Shown here piece by piece: positions 7,899 through 16,283 of a DNA stretch of 64,000 nucleotides. The DNA is from Candidatus Poribacteria bacterium (GTDB lineage Bacteria > Poribacteria > WGA-4E > WGA-3G): contig JAJDTM010000002.1 in assembly GCA_022827185.1 (NCBI GenBank), positions 127,560-191,559 on the forward strand, given 5' to 3'. The first letter of the stretch is position 1, and each line of letters starts with the position of its first letter. Under the pieces are notes generated by a model. It was not told the DNA's origin, made no database searches, and saw only the letters and a program-made list of their open reading frames with translations. Position numbers and translations under genes: made by a program.

Positions 7899-9233
7899 AT
7901 GGAGAGCTTGGACATTGGCAAGCTCCAAGAAATGGAGTTCTCGGAACTCAAAGACCTTGCGCTGACTCTCGGAGTGGATGAATACACCGGGTCTCGGAAA
8001 GAGGAATTGATTAACGAAATTATAGAGGCTAAATCTGAGGGGGATACCCAATTTTACGGTGGTGGTGTCTTGGAAATTCTTGATGACCGGGATCAACACT
8101 ACGGCTTCCTTCGTTCATCACGCTCCAACTATTTGCAGAGCAACGAGGATATTTACGTCTCCTCCTCGCAAATTCGGCGCTTTGATTTACAGACGGGGCA
8201 TGTTGTTGAAGGTATAATCCGCCCGCCTAAGAAGACAGAAAACAAGGCAGAACGTTACTTCGCAATGTTACAAATTGAGAAGGTCAACGGTGAAGTGCCC
8301 GAAGCTGTCAAACAGAAAATCCTTTTCCATAACCTCACCCCTATTCACCCCTATGAACAATTGAAACTGGAACACAGTGGGTCCGAATACGGGACCCGTA
8401 TGATGGATTTAATAGCGCCCATCGGGAAGGGACAACGCGGATTGATTGTTGCGCCACCTTATAGTGGAAAAACAACGCTGCTAAAGAATATTGCCGCTGG
8501 TATTGAAGCGAACCATCCAGAGGTCTCTCTCATCTTTCTCCTGATTGATGAACGTCCTGAGGAAGTTACGGATGTCGCACGCTCTGTCAAAGGAGAAGTC
8601 ATCAGTTCTACCTTTGATGAACATCCGGAAAGACATATTCAGGTGGCGGAAATGGCGATTGAAAAGGCGAAACGCTGGGCAGAGTATGGGAAAGATGTTG
8701 TCGTTCTATTAGATAGTATGACCCGATTGGCACGCGCGCATAACGTCATGGCCCCTCACAGTGGAAAAACGTTGAGCGGGGGCTTAGATGCCATGGCGTT
8801 CGTGAAGCCACGTCAGTTCTGCGGCGCAGCCCGAAAATTGGAAGAGGGCGGGAGTCTAACGGTCATCGCAACCGTACTGGTTGATACAGAAAGCCGTCAA
8901 GATGAATATATCTATGAAGAATTTAAAGGCACCGCCAATATGGAAATCCACATGGAGCGTGCCTTGCTGGATCTGCAAATCTATCCACCGATTAATATCG
9001 AAAAATCAAAAACACGGCGTGAAGAACTTTTGTTGGCACCTGATGTACTTAACAAAGTCTGGGTGCTACGGAAATTCACAAGCCAAATGGACAACGCGGA
9101 ATCGCTTGAAATGCTTATTGAGCAATTCGGCAAAAATGCCACGAACACCGAATTCCTCGAACGAATGGTAGATAATGCAAACTACACTACCACTACATCC
9201 GTGAAACCGAACAACGCGCGTCCGAAGCGGTAA
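7899..9233 (+). CDS. rho: Transcription termination factor Rho
   Basis: This 444-residue hexameric RNA helicase releases RNA polymerase at Rho-dependent terminators. The N-terminal helical domain (MEFSELKDLALTLGVDEYTG) is followed by the cold-shock RNA-binding fold (YGFLRSSRSNYLQSNEDIYV, residues 69-88). The ATPase domain has Walker A PPYSGKTTLL (GKT at 190-192), Walker B VVVLLDSMTRLARAHN and the LSGGLDAMA loop. ATG 7899 follows GAGGAG at 7882. Gene order rho-rpmE-prfA-prmC is a conserved bacterial block, so this part of the window is core genome. The C-terminal extension after the ATPase (NNARPKR) is short and basic. Confidence 0.97.
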   Translation: MESLDIGKLQEMEFSELKDLALTLGVDEYTGSRKEELINEIIEAKSEGDTQFYGGGVLEILDDRDQHYGFLRSSRSNYLQSNEDIYVSSSQIRRFDLQTGHVVEGIIRPPKKTENKAERYFAMLQIEKVNGEVPEAVKQKILFHNLTPIHPYEQLKLEHSGSEYGTRMMDLIAPIGKGQRGLIVAPPYSGKTTLLKNIAAGIEANHPEVSLIFLLIDERPEEVTDVARSVKGEVISSTFDEHPERHIQVAEMAIEKAKRWAEYGKDVVVLLDSMTRLARAHNVMAPHSGKTLSGGLDAMAFVKPRQFCGAARKLEEGGSLTVIATVLVDTESRQDEYIYEEFKGTANMEIHMERALLDLQIYPPINIEKSKTRREELLLAPDVLNKVWVLRKFTSQMDNAESLEMLIEQFGKNATNTEFLERMVDNANYTTTTSVKPNNARPKR

Positions 9234-9327
9234 GTGTGGACGCTACACGCCTGCCTCGGCACGCTTAAGAAATTTAGTCAAATCGTAGATTCGTAATACA
9301 GAAATCTCAAATTTAAGGAAGGACATT

Positions 9328-9543
9328 ATGAAAGCTGAAATACATCCTGAAATGGTAGAATGTGTGATCACATGCGTTTGTGGCGCGACCCACAACACAC
9401 TCGCTATCCAACCGCAAATGCGCGTAGATATTTGTGGAAAATGTCATCCATTCTACACTGGGCAACAAGCACGGTTTATTGACACTGCTGGACGTGTTGA
9501 AAGTTTCCGCCGACGTTACGGTCTGACCGAAGAAGAAGAGTAA
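9328..9543 (+). CDS. rpmE: Large ribosomal subunit protein bL31
   Basis: A 71-residue ribosomal protein of the zinc-binding (C+) type. Cys16 and Cys18 in CVC and Cys36 and Cys39 in CGKC form the metal site, and the HPFYTGQQ motif is diagnostic. It sits at the subunit interface of the 50S particle. A good AAGGAAGGA precedes ATG 9328. Position directly after rho is the usual arrangement. The C-terminus is unusually acidic (TEEEE). Confidence 0.96.
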   Translation: MKAEIHPEMVECVITCVCGATHNTLAIQPQMRVDICGKCHPFYTGQQARFIDTAGRVESFRRRYGLTEEEE

Positions 9544-9705
9544 AGACCCGTTATCCGACCTGTAAAGTCTAAATCCATCAGAATTCCAAAGAGAGTTCCG
9601 TGTCTTAATAGCCTAAGAATGTAAAAAAAGGAATAGGCATAGGGCGGACTCTTACTTTTAACTTTAAGGCTAACAGCAAGTTTTGGCTTGCAAGCGGTGC
9701 CAAAA

Positions 9706-10773
9706 ATGTTTGAAAAGCTCAAGGATATCGAAACTAAATACGCTGAGGTTGAAAAAGCACTTGGGGATCCGGCACAAATTTCAAATCAGCAACGGTTAAT
9801 GGAGTTATCTAAAACCCACGCGGAACTCTCTCCGATCGTTTCTGCTTATCAGGAGTACCAGCAATTAGAAGCTGCACTTGAGGATACGTTACTCCTGATA
9901 GAATCCGAAACAGATGAAGAAATGGTTGGATTGGCGCAGGAGGAATTAGACAGCCTCACCGCGAAGAAAGAGGCACTGATCGAAGAACTCAAGCTGCTTC
10001 TCATTCCGAAAGATCCCAACGATGAAAAGAACGTCATCATCGAAATTCGGGCAGGCACTGGTGGTGAAGAAGCCAGTCTCTTCGCAGCCGAATTGTTTCG
10101 GATGTACACCCGCTATGCTGAGCGGCAAAATTGGAAAGTTGAGATCCTCAGCGCGAACCCAACGGGATTAAAAGGCTTTAAAGAGGTCATTTTCTCAATC
10201 GAGGGGACGAACGCATATAGTTACCTAAAATTTGAAGGGGGCATACATCGCGTCCAGCGAATTCCGACTACGGAAACGAGCGGACGCATCCACACCTCTG
10301 CCGCGACAGTGGCTGTGCTTCCCGAAGCAGAAGCACTTGATTTGGCAATCGATGAGGCAACTGAACTACGAATTGATACCTATCGTTCCTCCGGTCCCGG
10401 TGGGCAAAGCGTTAACACGACCGACTCCGCCATCCGAATTACACATATCCCCACAGGATTGGTTGTAACCTGCCAAGACGAGAAATCTCAGCACAAAAAT
10501 CGCTCTAAGGCGATGAAAATCCTCCGTGCACGCCTCCAAGAGCAAAAACAGGCTGAACTTAACAGTGAAAGGGCCGAAACCCGACGCTCCATGGTCGGGA
10601 GTGGTGATAGAAGCGAGAAAATCCGGACTTACAACTTCCCGCAATCTCGTGTAACCGATCACCGTATCCAATTTAGTTCTTATCAACTTGATGCCGTTTT
10701 AGATGGTGATTTAGAAGCCTTTATCGATCAGCTAACAACTGCCGACCAGGCGGAAAAGTTACAAGAGGCTTAA
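9706..10773 (+). CDS. prfA: Peptide chain release factor 1
   Basis: This 355-residue factor recognises UAA and UAG stop codons and triggers peptide release. The catalytic GGQ is at residues 232-234 ([14 protein letters not shown]). The tripeptide anticodon region reads RIPTTE, the P-x-T form of RF1 rather than the SPF of RF2. I prefer ATG 9706 ([12 protein letters not shown]) to TTG 9688 because it matches the normal RF1 N-terminus. Neither start has a strong Shine-Dalgarno. The upstream 140-base spacer contains a small GCAAG/CTTGC hairpin that could affect initiation. The product of the next gene methylates this GGQ. Confidence 0.95.
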   Translation: MFEKLKDIETKYAEVEKALGDPAQISNQQRLMELSKTHAELSPIVSAYQEYQQLEAALEDTLLLIESETDEEMVGLAQEELDSLTAKKEALIEELKLLLIPKDPNDEKNVIIEIRAGTGGEEASLFAAELFRMYTRYAERQNWKVEILSANPTGLKGFKEVIFSIEGTNAYSYLKFEGGIHRVQRIPTTETSGRIHTSAATVAVLPEAEALDLAIDEATELRIDTYRSSGPGGQSVNTTDSAIRITHIPTGLVVTCQDEKSQHKNRSKAMKILRARLQEQKQAELNSERAETRRSMVGSGDRSEKIRTYNFPQSRVTDHRIQFSSYQLDAVLDGDLEAFIDQLTTADQAEKLQEA

Positions 10774-10799
10774 CGCACGCCAACTAAGGAACACAGACT

Positions 10800-11678
10800 A
10801 TGCCTAACAAAATGTGGCGTGTGGTAGATCTACTCAATTGGACGTCCCAGTATTTTGAACAGCACGGCATCCCGAATCCGAGGTTAGACGCAGAGGTATT
10901 GCTCGGACACTTACTCGAAAAAAGTCGCTTGCAACTCTATCTCCACTTTGAAATGCCTGTCTTCCAAGAACACCTCACGCCGTTTCGAGAACTGATAAAA
11001 AAGCGCATCGAGCGTACACCCGTTAGCTACTTAACGAATCGGAAAGAGTTCATGTCCTTAGACTTCTACGTAGATGAACGGGTCCTTATTCCGAGACCTG
11101 AGACGGAACAGCTCGTTGAAGCGGTTCTCACTGCAAAAACAGGGGATTTCCAACGTTTATTAGAACTCGGTACAGGGAGTGGTGTTATCGCTACGAGCCT
11201 TGCGGTGCATCAACCGGAGTGGGATATTATCGCAACGGACATCTCTGAACCTGCGCTCGCAGTCGCTCGGAAGAATGCCGAAACACATGCATGCACAGCA
11301 CAAATCAGATTTCTGTCGGGCGACCTATTTGAACCTATAAAAGCGATGGATCCTGATGAGGAAATCCGATTCGATTGGATAGTCTGTAATCCGCCTTATA
11401 TCAAAAAGACAGAATGGGATACCCTGAGTCCAGATGTTCGCGACTATGAACCGGAGATTGCTTTGTTCGCTGGTGACGACGGTCTCGCTGTGATCCGTCG
11501 ATTAATTGCTGAAGCCCCGGAATACCTCACACCGAACGGGAAGCTCGTTCTCGAAATCGGTGACGCACAGGCTGATGCCATTCGGATGCTCATTGATGCT
11601 GAACCTGCTTACTGCACGTATCAACTGATCAAGGACTATGCGGAGAAAGAACGGATTGTCTTTGCCAGTGTTTCTTGA
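10800..11678 (+). CDS. prmC: Protein-(glutamine-N5) methyltransferase, release factor-specific
   Basis: This 292-residue SAM-dependent enzyme methylates the glutamine of the GGQ motif in release factors. The SAM-binding loop is ELGTGSGVIATSLA and the catalytic NPPY is at residues 197-200 (DWIVCNPPYIKKTEW). The N-terminal helical domain (DAEVLLGHLLEKSRLQLYLH) is the release-factor-binding part. It starts 26 bases after prfA with TAAGGA upstream, so the two are co-translated from one transcript. Length and motifs are ordinary for the family. Confidence 0.95.
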   Translation: MPNKMWRVVDLLNWTSQYFEQHGIPNPRLDAEVLLGHLLEKSRLQLYLHFEMPVFQEHLTPFRELIKKRIERTPVSYLTNRKEFMSLDFYVDERVLIPRPETEQLVEAVLTAKTGDFQRLLELGTGSGVIATSLAVHQPEWDIIATDISEPALAVARKNAETHACTAQIRFLSGDLFEPIKAMDPDEEIRFDWIVCNPPYIKKTEWDTLSPDVRDYEPEIALFAGDDGLAVIRRLIAEAPEYLTPNGKLVLEIGDAQADAIRMLIDAEPAYCTYQLIKDYAEKERIVFASVS

Positions 11679-11711
11679 ATATAGTTAGCTTACGCAGCCC
11701 CACTGCAGGCG

Positions 11712-11724
11712 GGGTTTGAAACCC
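11712..11724 (+). repeat. Palindromic repeat after prmC
   Basis: GGGTTTGAAACCC is a perfect palindrome within a wider stretch that has CTGCAGG at 11703 and CCTGCAG further on. It may act as a terminator for the rho-prmC transcript or be another dispersed palindrome. No T-run follows. Confidence 0.4.
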
Positions 11725-11857
11725 TGAAGAAACACCCAAGCAAAAACCCTGCAGTTCGCAATACAATAAGCGTCTCTCCTTTTTGTGTCTCCCTTTGTGC
11801 TATTTTTGCGAAAATCTGTAGAAAAACCTCCAAAAATTCTACAAAAATTATTTTTTC

Positions 11858-11887
11858 TTGACATATTTTTCTAAAATTTGTTATACT
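11858..11887 (+). promoter_or_regulatory. Sigma-70-type promoter of the sigma factor operon
   Basis: A consensus TTGACA at 11858-11863 and TATACT at 11882-11887 are spaced by 18 bases in AT-rich DNA. It lies about 145 bases before the ECF sigma gene. It explains most of the functional content of the 355-base gap after prmC. Confidence 0.65.
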
Positions 11888-12033
11888 AAATGCAAGAAAT
11901 GTTGATGGCGCATTAGTTTTCCATGGCGTGTCATTTTCCCCTTTTTTTTTGTAACGCAATCCGTTTTGTTAACGTTAACAATGTGTAGCCTGCTAAATAA
12001 GGATTTTTTTAATAGGCGAAGGAGCAGATTATA

Positions 12034-12654
12034 ATGGCGCGCCAAACACCAAATGACGTATCTGCTGTCGAAGACACCTATCTCGCAACGCAAGCGAAAG
12101 CAGGCAACGATGCCGCGTTTAGGCAATTGTTCGACAAGCACTACGGATGGGTTTATAACAAAGCCTATCGAATGCTTGGAAACTATCAAGATACAGAAGA
12201 GGTTGCCTCGGATGTATTCGTCAAGGTTTGGCAGAAGCTAAACAAGAACAAATGGAACGCAGAAAAAGGTAGTTTTCAGGCATGGCTAAATATGGTGGCT
12301 CGAAACACCATTATCGATGCAATACGCAAACGAAACAGAATTCGGGAACATCCACTCAGCGGTTCACCTGATGATGAGGAACAGCCGTTGAGTCAGTACG
12401 AGGACCCGTACGCTGATCCCGAACAAGAATTAGAAGCTGCAGAAGCACAACAAATTCTGGAAAGTGCCCTTGAACAAGTCACGAAACCGAATCATCGGAT
12501 TGCGTGGATGTTACGGCATTTAGAGGGTTACAGTATTGCAGAGATTGCCCGCATTCTTAACCGCAAAGAAGGCACCGTGAAAATCTGGATTTTTCGGTGT
12601 ACGGAAGAACTGCGGAAAATTCTGGTTGCCAAAGGCATCCAGTGGATTTATTAA
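12034..12654 (+). CDS. ECF-type RNA polymerase sigma factor
   Basis: A 206-residue sigma factor. The region 2 block is FRQLFDKHYGWVYNKAYRML to GSFQAWLNMVARNTIIDAIR, which binds core polymerase and the -10 element. An acidic linker (DDEEQPLSQYEDPYADPEQE) follows, then region 4 HLEGYSIAEIARILNRKEGT, a helix-turn-helix for the -35 element. Membership of the extracytoplasmic-function group follows from the absence of regions 1 and 3. No anti-sigma factor is obvious nearby. The next gene has an FHA domain, so activity may respond to phosphorylation. It has its own promoter at 11858. Confidence 0.9.
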   Translation: MARQTPNDVSAVEDTYLATQAKAGNDAAFRQLFDKHYGWVYNKAYRMLGNYQDTEEVASDVFVKVWQKLNKNKWNAEKGSFQAWLNMVARNTIIDAIRKRNRIREHPLSGSPDDEEQPLSQYEDPYADPEQELEAAEAQQILESALEQVTKPNHRIAWMLRHLEGYSIAEIARILNRKEGTVKIWIFRCTEELRKILVAKGIQWIY

Positions 12655-12674
12655 TTTTTTTGGAGGATTAACTA

Positions 12675-13328
12675 ATGCGCTTCTGGAAGAAATGGCGAAG
12701 AGCCGGGATTTCAGTAGATGACCTTAAAAAGGCGGAGATGCTGGAGGCTTATACGTGCTGGCTGAAAAACAAAAGGCTGTCCCGTAAGCAGAAACGTCTT
12801 TTGAAGGAAATCAATAATTTCCCGGAACTTCAGCCATTGAAACAACTTATCGATTTTACACACTATCGCTTTGAAGAAAGGGAGAACGTCGTACCTCGGC
12901 CGGGTGCTCAAGACCGCGCGAGAGAACGGGTCATGGCGAAAATTCGGGGCGAGGAAGTGGAGATTCACGACTATTCAGGGTTCAACAACAATTACGGCTT
13001 AGCAAGTCCAGATCTAGGCGATGACACAACCGAAATTATGCCGATAGAGAAATCTTTGCCCGATGCTGACGAAGTCCGACAGTGGGATGAGGAACAATCA
13101 CCAACATCTCCAGAAATGTTGAGACGCTACGATGCAATCCGGACGCTTTCCCGTTTGAACATGCGGTTCGAGCAGAAGGATGATGACGTGTACGTCACAG
13201 ATCTTGGGAGTTCCAATGCGACTTATGTTGATGACGAGCGCATTGAAACGTCTGCCCGGGTTCAAGACGGCTCTATACTGAAGTGTGGAAAAATTAGTTT
13301 CAAAGTTGTTGATATTGAACGTTCATAG
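12675..13328 (+). CDS. FHA-domain protein
   Basis: A 217-residue protein with a basic, helical N-terminus (residues 1-60), a middle linker, and a C-terminal forkhead-associated fold at about 150-214. The phosphothreonine-binding loops are recognisable as LSRLNMRFE and GSSNATYVDDERI, close to the family SR-x-H and GSxNGTxVNG patterns, though His is replaced by Asn. It probably binds a phosphothreonine partner. A very strong GGAGGA sits 7 bases before ATG 12675, and the gene follows the sigma gene by 20 bases. A role in controlling that sigma factor is plausible but is inference. Confidence 0.8.
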   Translation: MRFWKKWRRAGISVDDLKKAEMLEAYTCWLKNKRLSRKQKRLLKEINNFPELQPLKQLIDFTHYRFEERENVVPRPGAQDRARERVMAKIRGEEVEIHDYSGFNNNYGLASPDLGDDTTEIMPIEKSLPDADEVRQWDEEQSPTSPEMLRRYDAIRTLSRLNMRFEQKDDDVYVTDLGSSNATYVDDERIETSARVQDGSILKCGKISFKVVDIERS

Positions 13329-13390
13329 TTATATGGGGAAAAGGAGCAGGAGTGCCTTGATGGAAAAATCCTTAATGCCTTCCGCTCCTT

Positions 13391-14437
13391 ATGGGAATTG
13401 TGCAACTCAGGCATACCAACTCATTAGCATTGTCTCATTTTCAACAAGCAACGCTCAGTTATGGGCAAGCATGCTATGTTGAGGCTATCCAACACTACCT
13501 TGCTGGCTTGAAATTAGGTGCGGCACAGCATCACTATATCTATGCCGATCTGGCAAAAGCATACGAGATGGTTGGAGAATGGGACACGGCGTTGGAATGC
13601 TTAGACATCGCACTTCGGTTATGCCCAGATTCGCCGACAGCCCTTAGACGTAAAGCACGTATTCTTGATGAGAAAGCGTGTTATGACGGATTGGTTTGTT
13701 TGGAGGATTTGTGCAAACCACCTCCCCAAGAATTCCTTGAATGTTTGCAACTGGACACTACAACACCCGCTAAACACGTTGTAGATGCCGAATTTTTCAA
13801 TCTAACTTGTCATTCGACGATGGTCCCCCAGACAGTATGGAACATCTGTCGGCTTATTCACCGAACCTATACTGAGTTGGGTGAAATATTAGGGTATTAT
13901 CCGATCTCTCCTGTATCTATCTCAATTACAAACACAAATGGCATCACAGTGTCGCAGCGTTCACTACCGAAATGGGCCAGCGGCTGCTACGATGGAAGTA
14001 TCCGTTTACTCTACTGCGCAGCGGGTGAGCCGGTACTCGGCATTTTATACGCACTGCTTCGGCATGAATGGGTGCATCTATTCGTCTATCATCTAACAAA
14101 TGGACACTGCCCAGTATGGCTTGATGAAGGGCTTGCACAAAGCATTGCACGCCCTATGTTCCAGTCCGAGCGGCTTGATTTGCAACAGGCGGTTCAAACA
14201 AAGCGGTTACTCCCGTTTGCTGCATTGAATGAACCGTTTAGTCAACTTCCGCCGAAATACCGAAGATTGGCGTATATCCAATCCGCAGCGATCGTCGAAT
14301 ATCTTACTCAGCAATTCGGTTTTTCCGAAATCCGCAAGCTGCTTCATCAATTAGGTAATGGTGTACCCACAGAAACAGCAATTGAACAGGCCTTTGGACT
14401 AACGCTGCAGGAAATTCTGATCGTAGGCACTCCGTAG
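13391..14437 (+). CDS. TPR protein with a gluzincin (peptidase MA-like) domain
   Basis: A 348-residue protein. The N-terminal third (residues 15-85) is two or three TPR hairpins. The C-terminal part is a zinc peptidase of the MA clan, with HEWVH at 225-229 and the downstream ligand in WLDEGLA (Glu246). The HExxH plus distant Glu pattern is that of a gluzincin. No signal peptide is seen. ATG 13391 is the first possible start after an in-frame stop at 13373. It has a poor ribosome-binding site, although a good AGGAGCAGGAG lies upstream in another frame. It shares the transcript of the sigma and FHA genes. Confidence 0.8.
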   Translation: MGIVQLRHTNSLALSHFQQATLSYGQACYVEAIQHYLAGLKLGAAQHHYIYADLAKAYEMVGEWDTALECLDIALRLCPDSPTALRRKARILDEKACYDGLVCLEDLCKPPPQEFLECLQLDTTTPAKHVVDAEFFNLTCHSTMVPQTVWNICRLIHRTYTELGEILGYYPISPVSISITNTNGITVSQRSLPKWASGCYDGSIRLLYCAAGEPVLGILYALLRHEWVHLFVYHLTNGHCPVWLDEGLAQSIARPMFQSERLDLQQAVQTKRLLPFAALNEPFSQLPPKYRRLAYIQSAAIVEYLTQQFGFSEIRKLLHQLGNGVPTETAIEQAFGLTLQEILIVGTP

Positions 14438-14475
14438 CGCGCAAATCTTGGTTTCCCATACAAAAATACCCAAAA

Positions 14476-14970
14476 ATGACGAAACTTGATATTGGTATCC
14501 TTATCCTTGTTGGACTGGCAGGCATAAGTTGTTGTCGTGCGGGTTTCACCCGAAGTGTTTGGGGTGTATTCGTAATTGGCGCGGGATTTTTCGTAGCATG
14601 CCAATTTTGGCATCAACTCGCGGCATTCCTTCAGAAACTCATAACGAATCCTACTTGGACGAAATGGCTGAGCATTGTTGCCATTGTACTTGTCGTTTCT
14701 ATTCTCATTGACTCGCTCTTTGAGCGTATCCAGCGTATCCTTGAAAAGGGGGTCCTCGGTTGGGCAAACCGGTTGTTAGGGCTCTGTTTCGGCGTTGCTT
14801 CGGGGGGAGTCGTTATCGCCTTTGCGCTTATTCTTCTCAACATGTATGGGGGTGACGGTTTCAAAAAGGAGATTGAAAATTCTCGTTTCGCGCCACAACT
14901 CATAGATGTTGGTCATCGCGTTTGGACGGTCAGCAAAGATCACGTACAAAGACAACTTGACACCGAATGA
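14476..14970 (+). CDS. CvpA-like membrane protein
   Basis: A 164-residue integral membrane protein with about four hydrophobic segments. The signature KGVLGWANRLLGLCFGVASG (starting near residue 90) is typical of the CvpA/colicin V production family. Related proteins affect envelope integrity, and their biochemistry is not defined. The last four bases ATGA are also the start of the following TPR gene, which indicates translational coupling. Start ATG 14476 lies 38 bases after the peptidase gene. Confidence 0.8.
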   Translation: MTKLDIGILILVGLAGISCCRAGFTRSVWGVFVIGAGFFVACQFWHQLAAFLQKLITNPTWTKWLSIVAIVLVVSILIDSLFERIQRILEKGVLGWANRLLGLCFGVASGGVVIAFALILLNMYGGDGFKKEIENSRFAPQLIDVGHRVWTVSKDHVQRQLDTE

Positions 14971-15914
14971 AAACCCATCTATCTATCTTAACGCGATACG
15001 CGTTTCTCAGTTGTCCCCTATATTTTATCTTTTTCAGCACGGTTTCGCCGTCTCCAGCAGTAGTGGAATCTGCTTTTGCAGACTCCCTCTTCCGAGAAGG
15101 CGACTATCTCAACGCCGCCCACGAGTATAAGCGACTCCTTTTCCTACATCCCGATGCCTCCCAAAGCGATTTCATAGCTTTTCGGATTGCCGCATCTTAC
15201 CAGAATGCAGGTCAATTGAAAAACGCAATCCATGCTTATCAACTTCTGATTGACACCTATCCGAAAAGCCCGCTTGTCGCACGCGCTAAAAATAACATTG
15301 CGCAATGCCATATTCTATCGGGTGATAGTAAGCAAGGAATTACATCACTCAAACGATTTCTCACCGAACATAAGAAGAGTGGTTTGGCACCGCGCGTCCA
15401 CTTCACAATCGGAATGCTACATATAGACAAGGGGGAATGGGCGGAAGCAAACAGCGTGTGGAACAGTGTCTCTGTAACCTATTCCGAAAGCCCTTTTGCT
15501 GAGGTGAGTGATAGATTAGCGCGGATGGTAAAAAATGCTGAGACTTTGCCGCACCGTTCCCCAACGGTCGCAGGCGCGCTCTCCGTATTGGTACCGGGCA
15601 GCGGACAAGTTTACACCGGACGAACAGTCGATGGGCTTTATGCCTTCGCCAGTATCGCAATCCTCGGCGGTGCAAGTTTCTATTATGTTGACCAAGAGCG
15701 TTATGAAGTTGCTGTGCCTGTTGGAATACTTGGGGTGTTTCTCTATGGAAACAGCATTTATCAGAGTATCCAAACAGCGCGGGCTTTTAACCTACAGCAG
15801 GAAAGACTGTTTCGTAGTAGACTCCAACAAGAGATTCGAGATTCTGGTTTATTCGGCGCAATACCACCACCGACAGATGAAGTGAAATTAGTGCTGTGGA
15901 AATCAAGATTTTAA
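14967..15914 (+). CDS. TPR protein with C-terminal membrane domain (paralogue 1)
   Basis: A 315-residue protein. It has an N-terminal signal or membrane helix (residues 10-35), then TPR hairpins that begin DSLFREGDYLNAAHEYKRLL, and a C-terminal pair of hydrophobic segments introduced by VLVPGSGQVYTGR. That last motif is shared with DUF5683/TM2-like membrane modules. The gene at 22.3 kb has the same architecture and the near-identical motifs AARREYKRLLF and VVPGSGQLYVGK. The start overlaps the CvpA-like gene by 4 bases. It is probably an envelope protein. The molecular role is unknown. Confidence 0.8.
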   Translation: MKTHLSILTRYAFLSCPLYFIFFSTVSPSPAVVESAFADSLFREGDYLNAAHEYKRLLFLHPDASQSDFIAFRIAASYQNAGQLKNAIHAYQLLIDTYPKSPLVARAKNNIAQCHILSGDSKQGITSLKRFLTEHKKSGLAPRVHFTIGMLHIDKGEWAEANSVWNSVSVTYSESPFAEVSDRLARMVKNAETLPHRSPTVAGALSVLVPGSGQVYTGRTVDGLYAFASIAILGGASFYYVDQERYEVAVPVGILGVFLYGNSIYQSIQTARAFNLQQERLFRSRLQQEIRDSGLFGAIPPPTDEVKLVLWKSRF

Positions 15915-15939
15915 AATGTCAATTGCGAGTCCATTAAAA

Positions 15940-16078
15940 TTCAGGGTCATTTAGTTTTCGGTTTTTCTTCCAATTTTGGACACCCCAGGCCCGGTAGGTG
16001 CGTGTTTCTAACCGCACCGGGTCCGTAAAAAGGGACATAAAACCGGAGGATTTCTTAAAACTAAATAGTCCTGCATTA
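15940..16078. mobile_element. MITE-like element, copy A
   Basis: The left end TTCAGGGTCATTTAGTTTT (15940-15958) is an imperfect inverted repeat of the right end AAAACTAAATAGTCCTGCA (16057-16075), with about 17 of 21 bases matching. The interior carries a palindrome, CCCGGTAGGTGCG...CGCACCGGG (15990-16021), and a small GTCC...GGAC hairpin. There is no coding capacity. Copies B (22.1 kb) and C (41.3 kb) share these ends. It accounts for a large part of the 369-base gap between the TPR gene and the sigma-peptidase fusion. Confidence 0.65.
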
Positions 16079-16183
16079 AAATTATGCACCCTTTTTAAAC
16101 TAACTCGCGACATTATATAGTGAAATAATCAAACGTTTCTTCCTGCCTTTAAGCGTTCCTACCCAAAAACGTATTACCCAGTT

Positions 16184-16242
16184 ATTATAGTAGATTCCGT
16201 AATTATCTATACACTCACAAAATGACGAGGATACAATCCTCG
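16184..16242 (+). repeat. Dispersed direct repeat (copy R1) and adjacent hairpin
   Basis: The 33-base stretch beginning ATTATAGTAGATTCCGTAAT (16184-16216) recurs at 23185-23217 with three differences. It is followed by the hairpin CGAGGA-TACAA-TCCTCG (16226-16242). The two copies bracket the 16.3-23.2 kb module. Confidence 0.65.
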
Positions 16243-16283
16243 CCAGCGGCGGTGGGGTTTTTGTTCCCCTCTGGAGATGTCAG

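Noticed and set aside
9688..9705. TTG start for prfA
   Set aside because: The extra residues (MQAVPK) are absent from the typical RF1 N-terminus, which begins at ATG 9706.
13361..13482. Separate gene starting at ATG 13361 with a good AGGAG
   Set aside because: It reads 40 codons with no recognisable product, and the TPR-peptidase frame that overlaps it is well supported.
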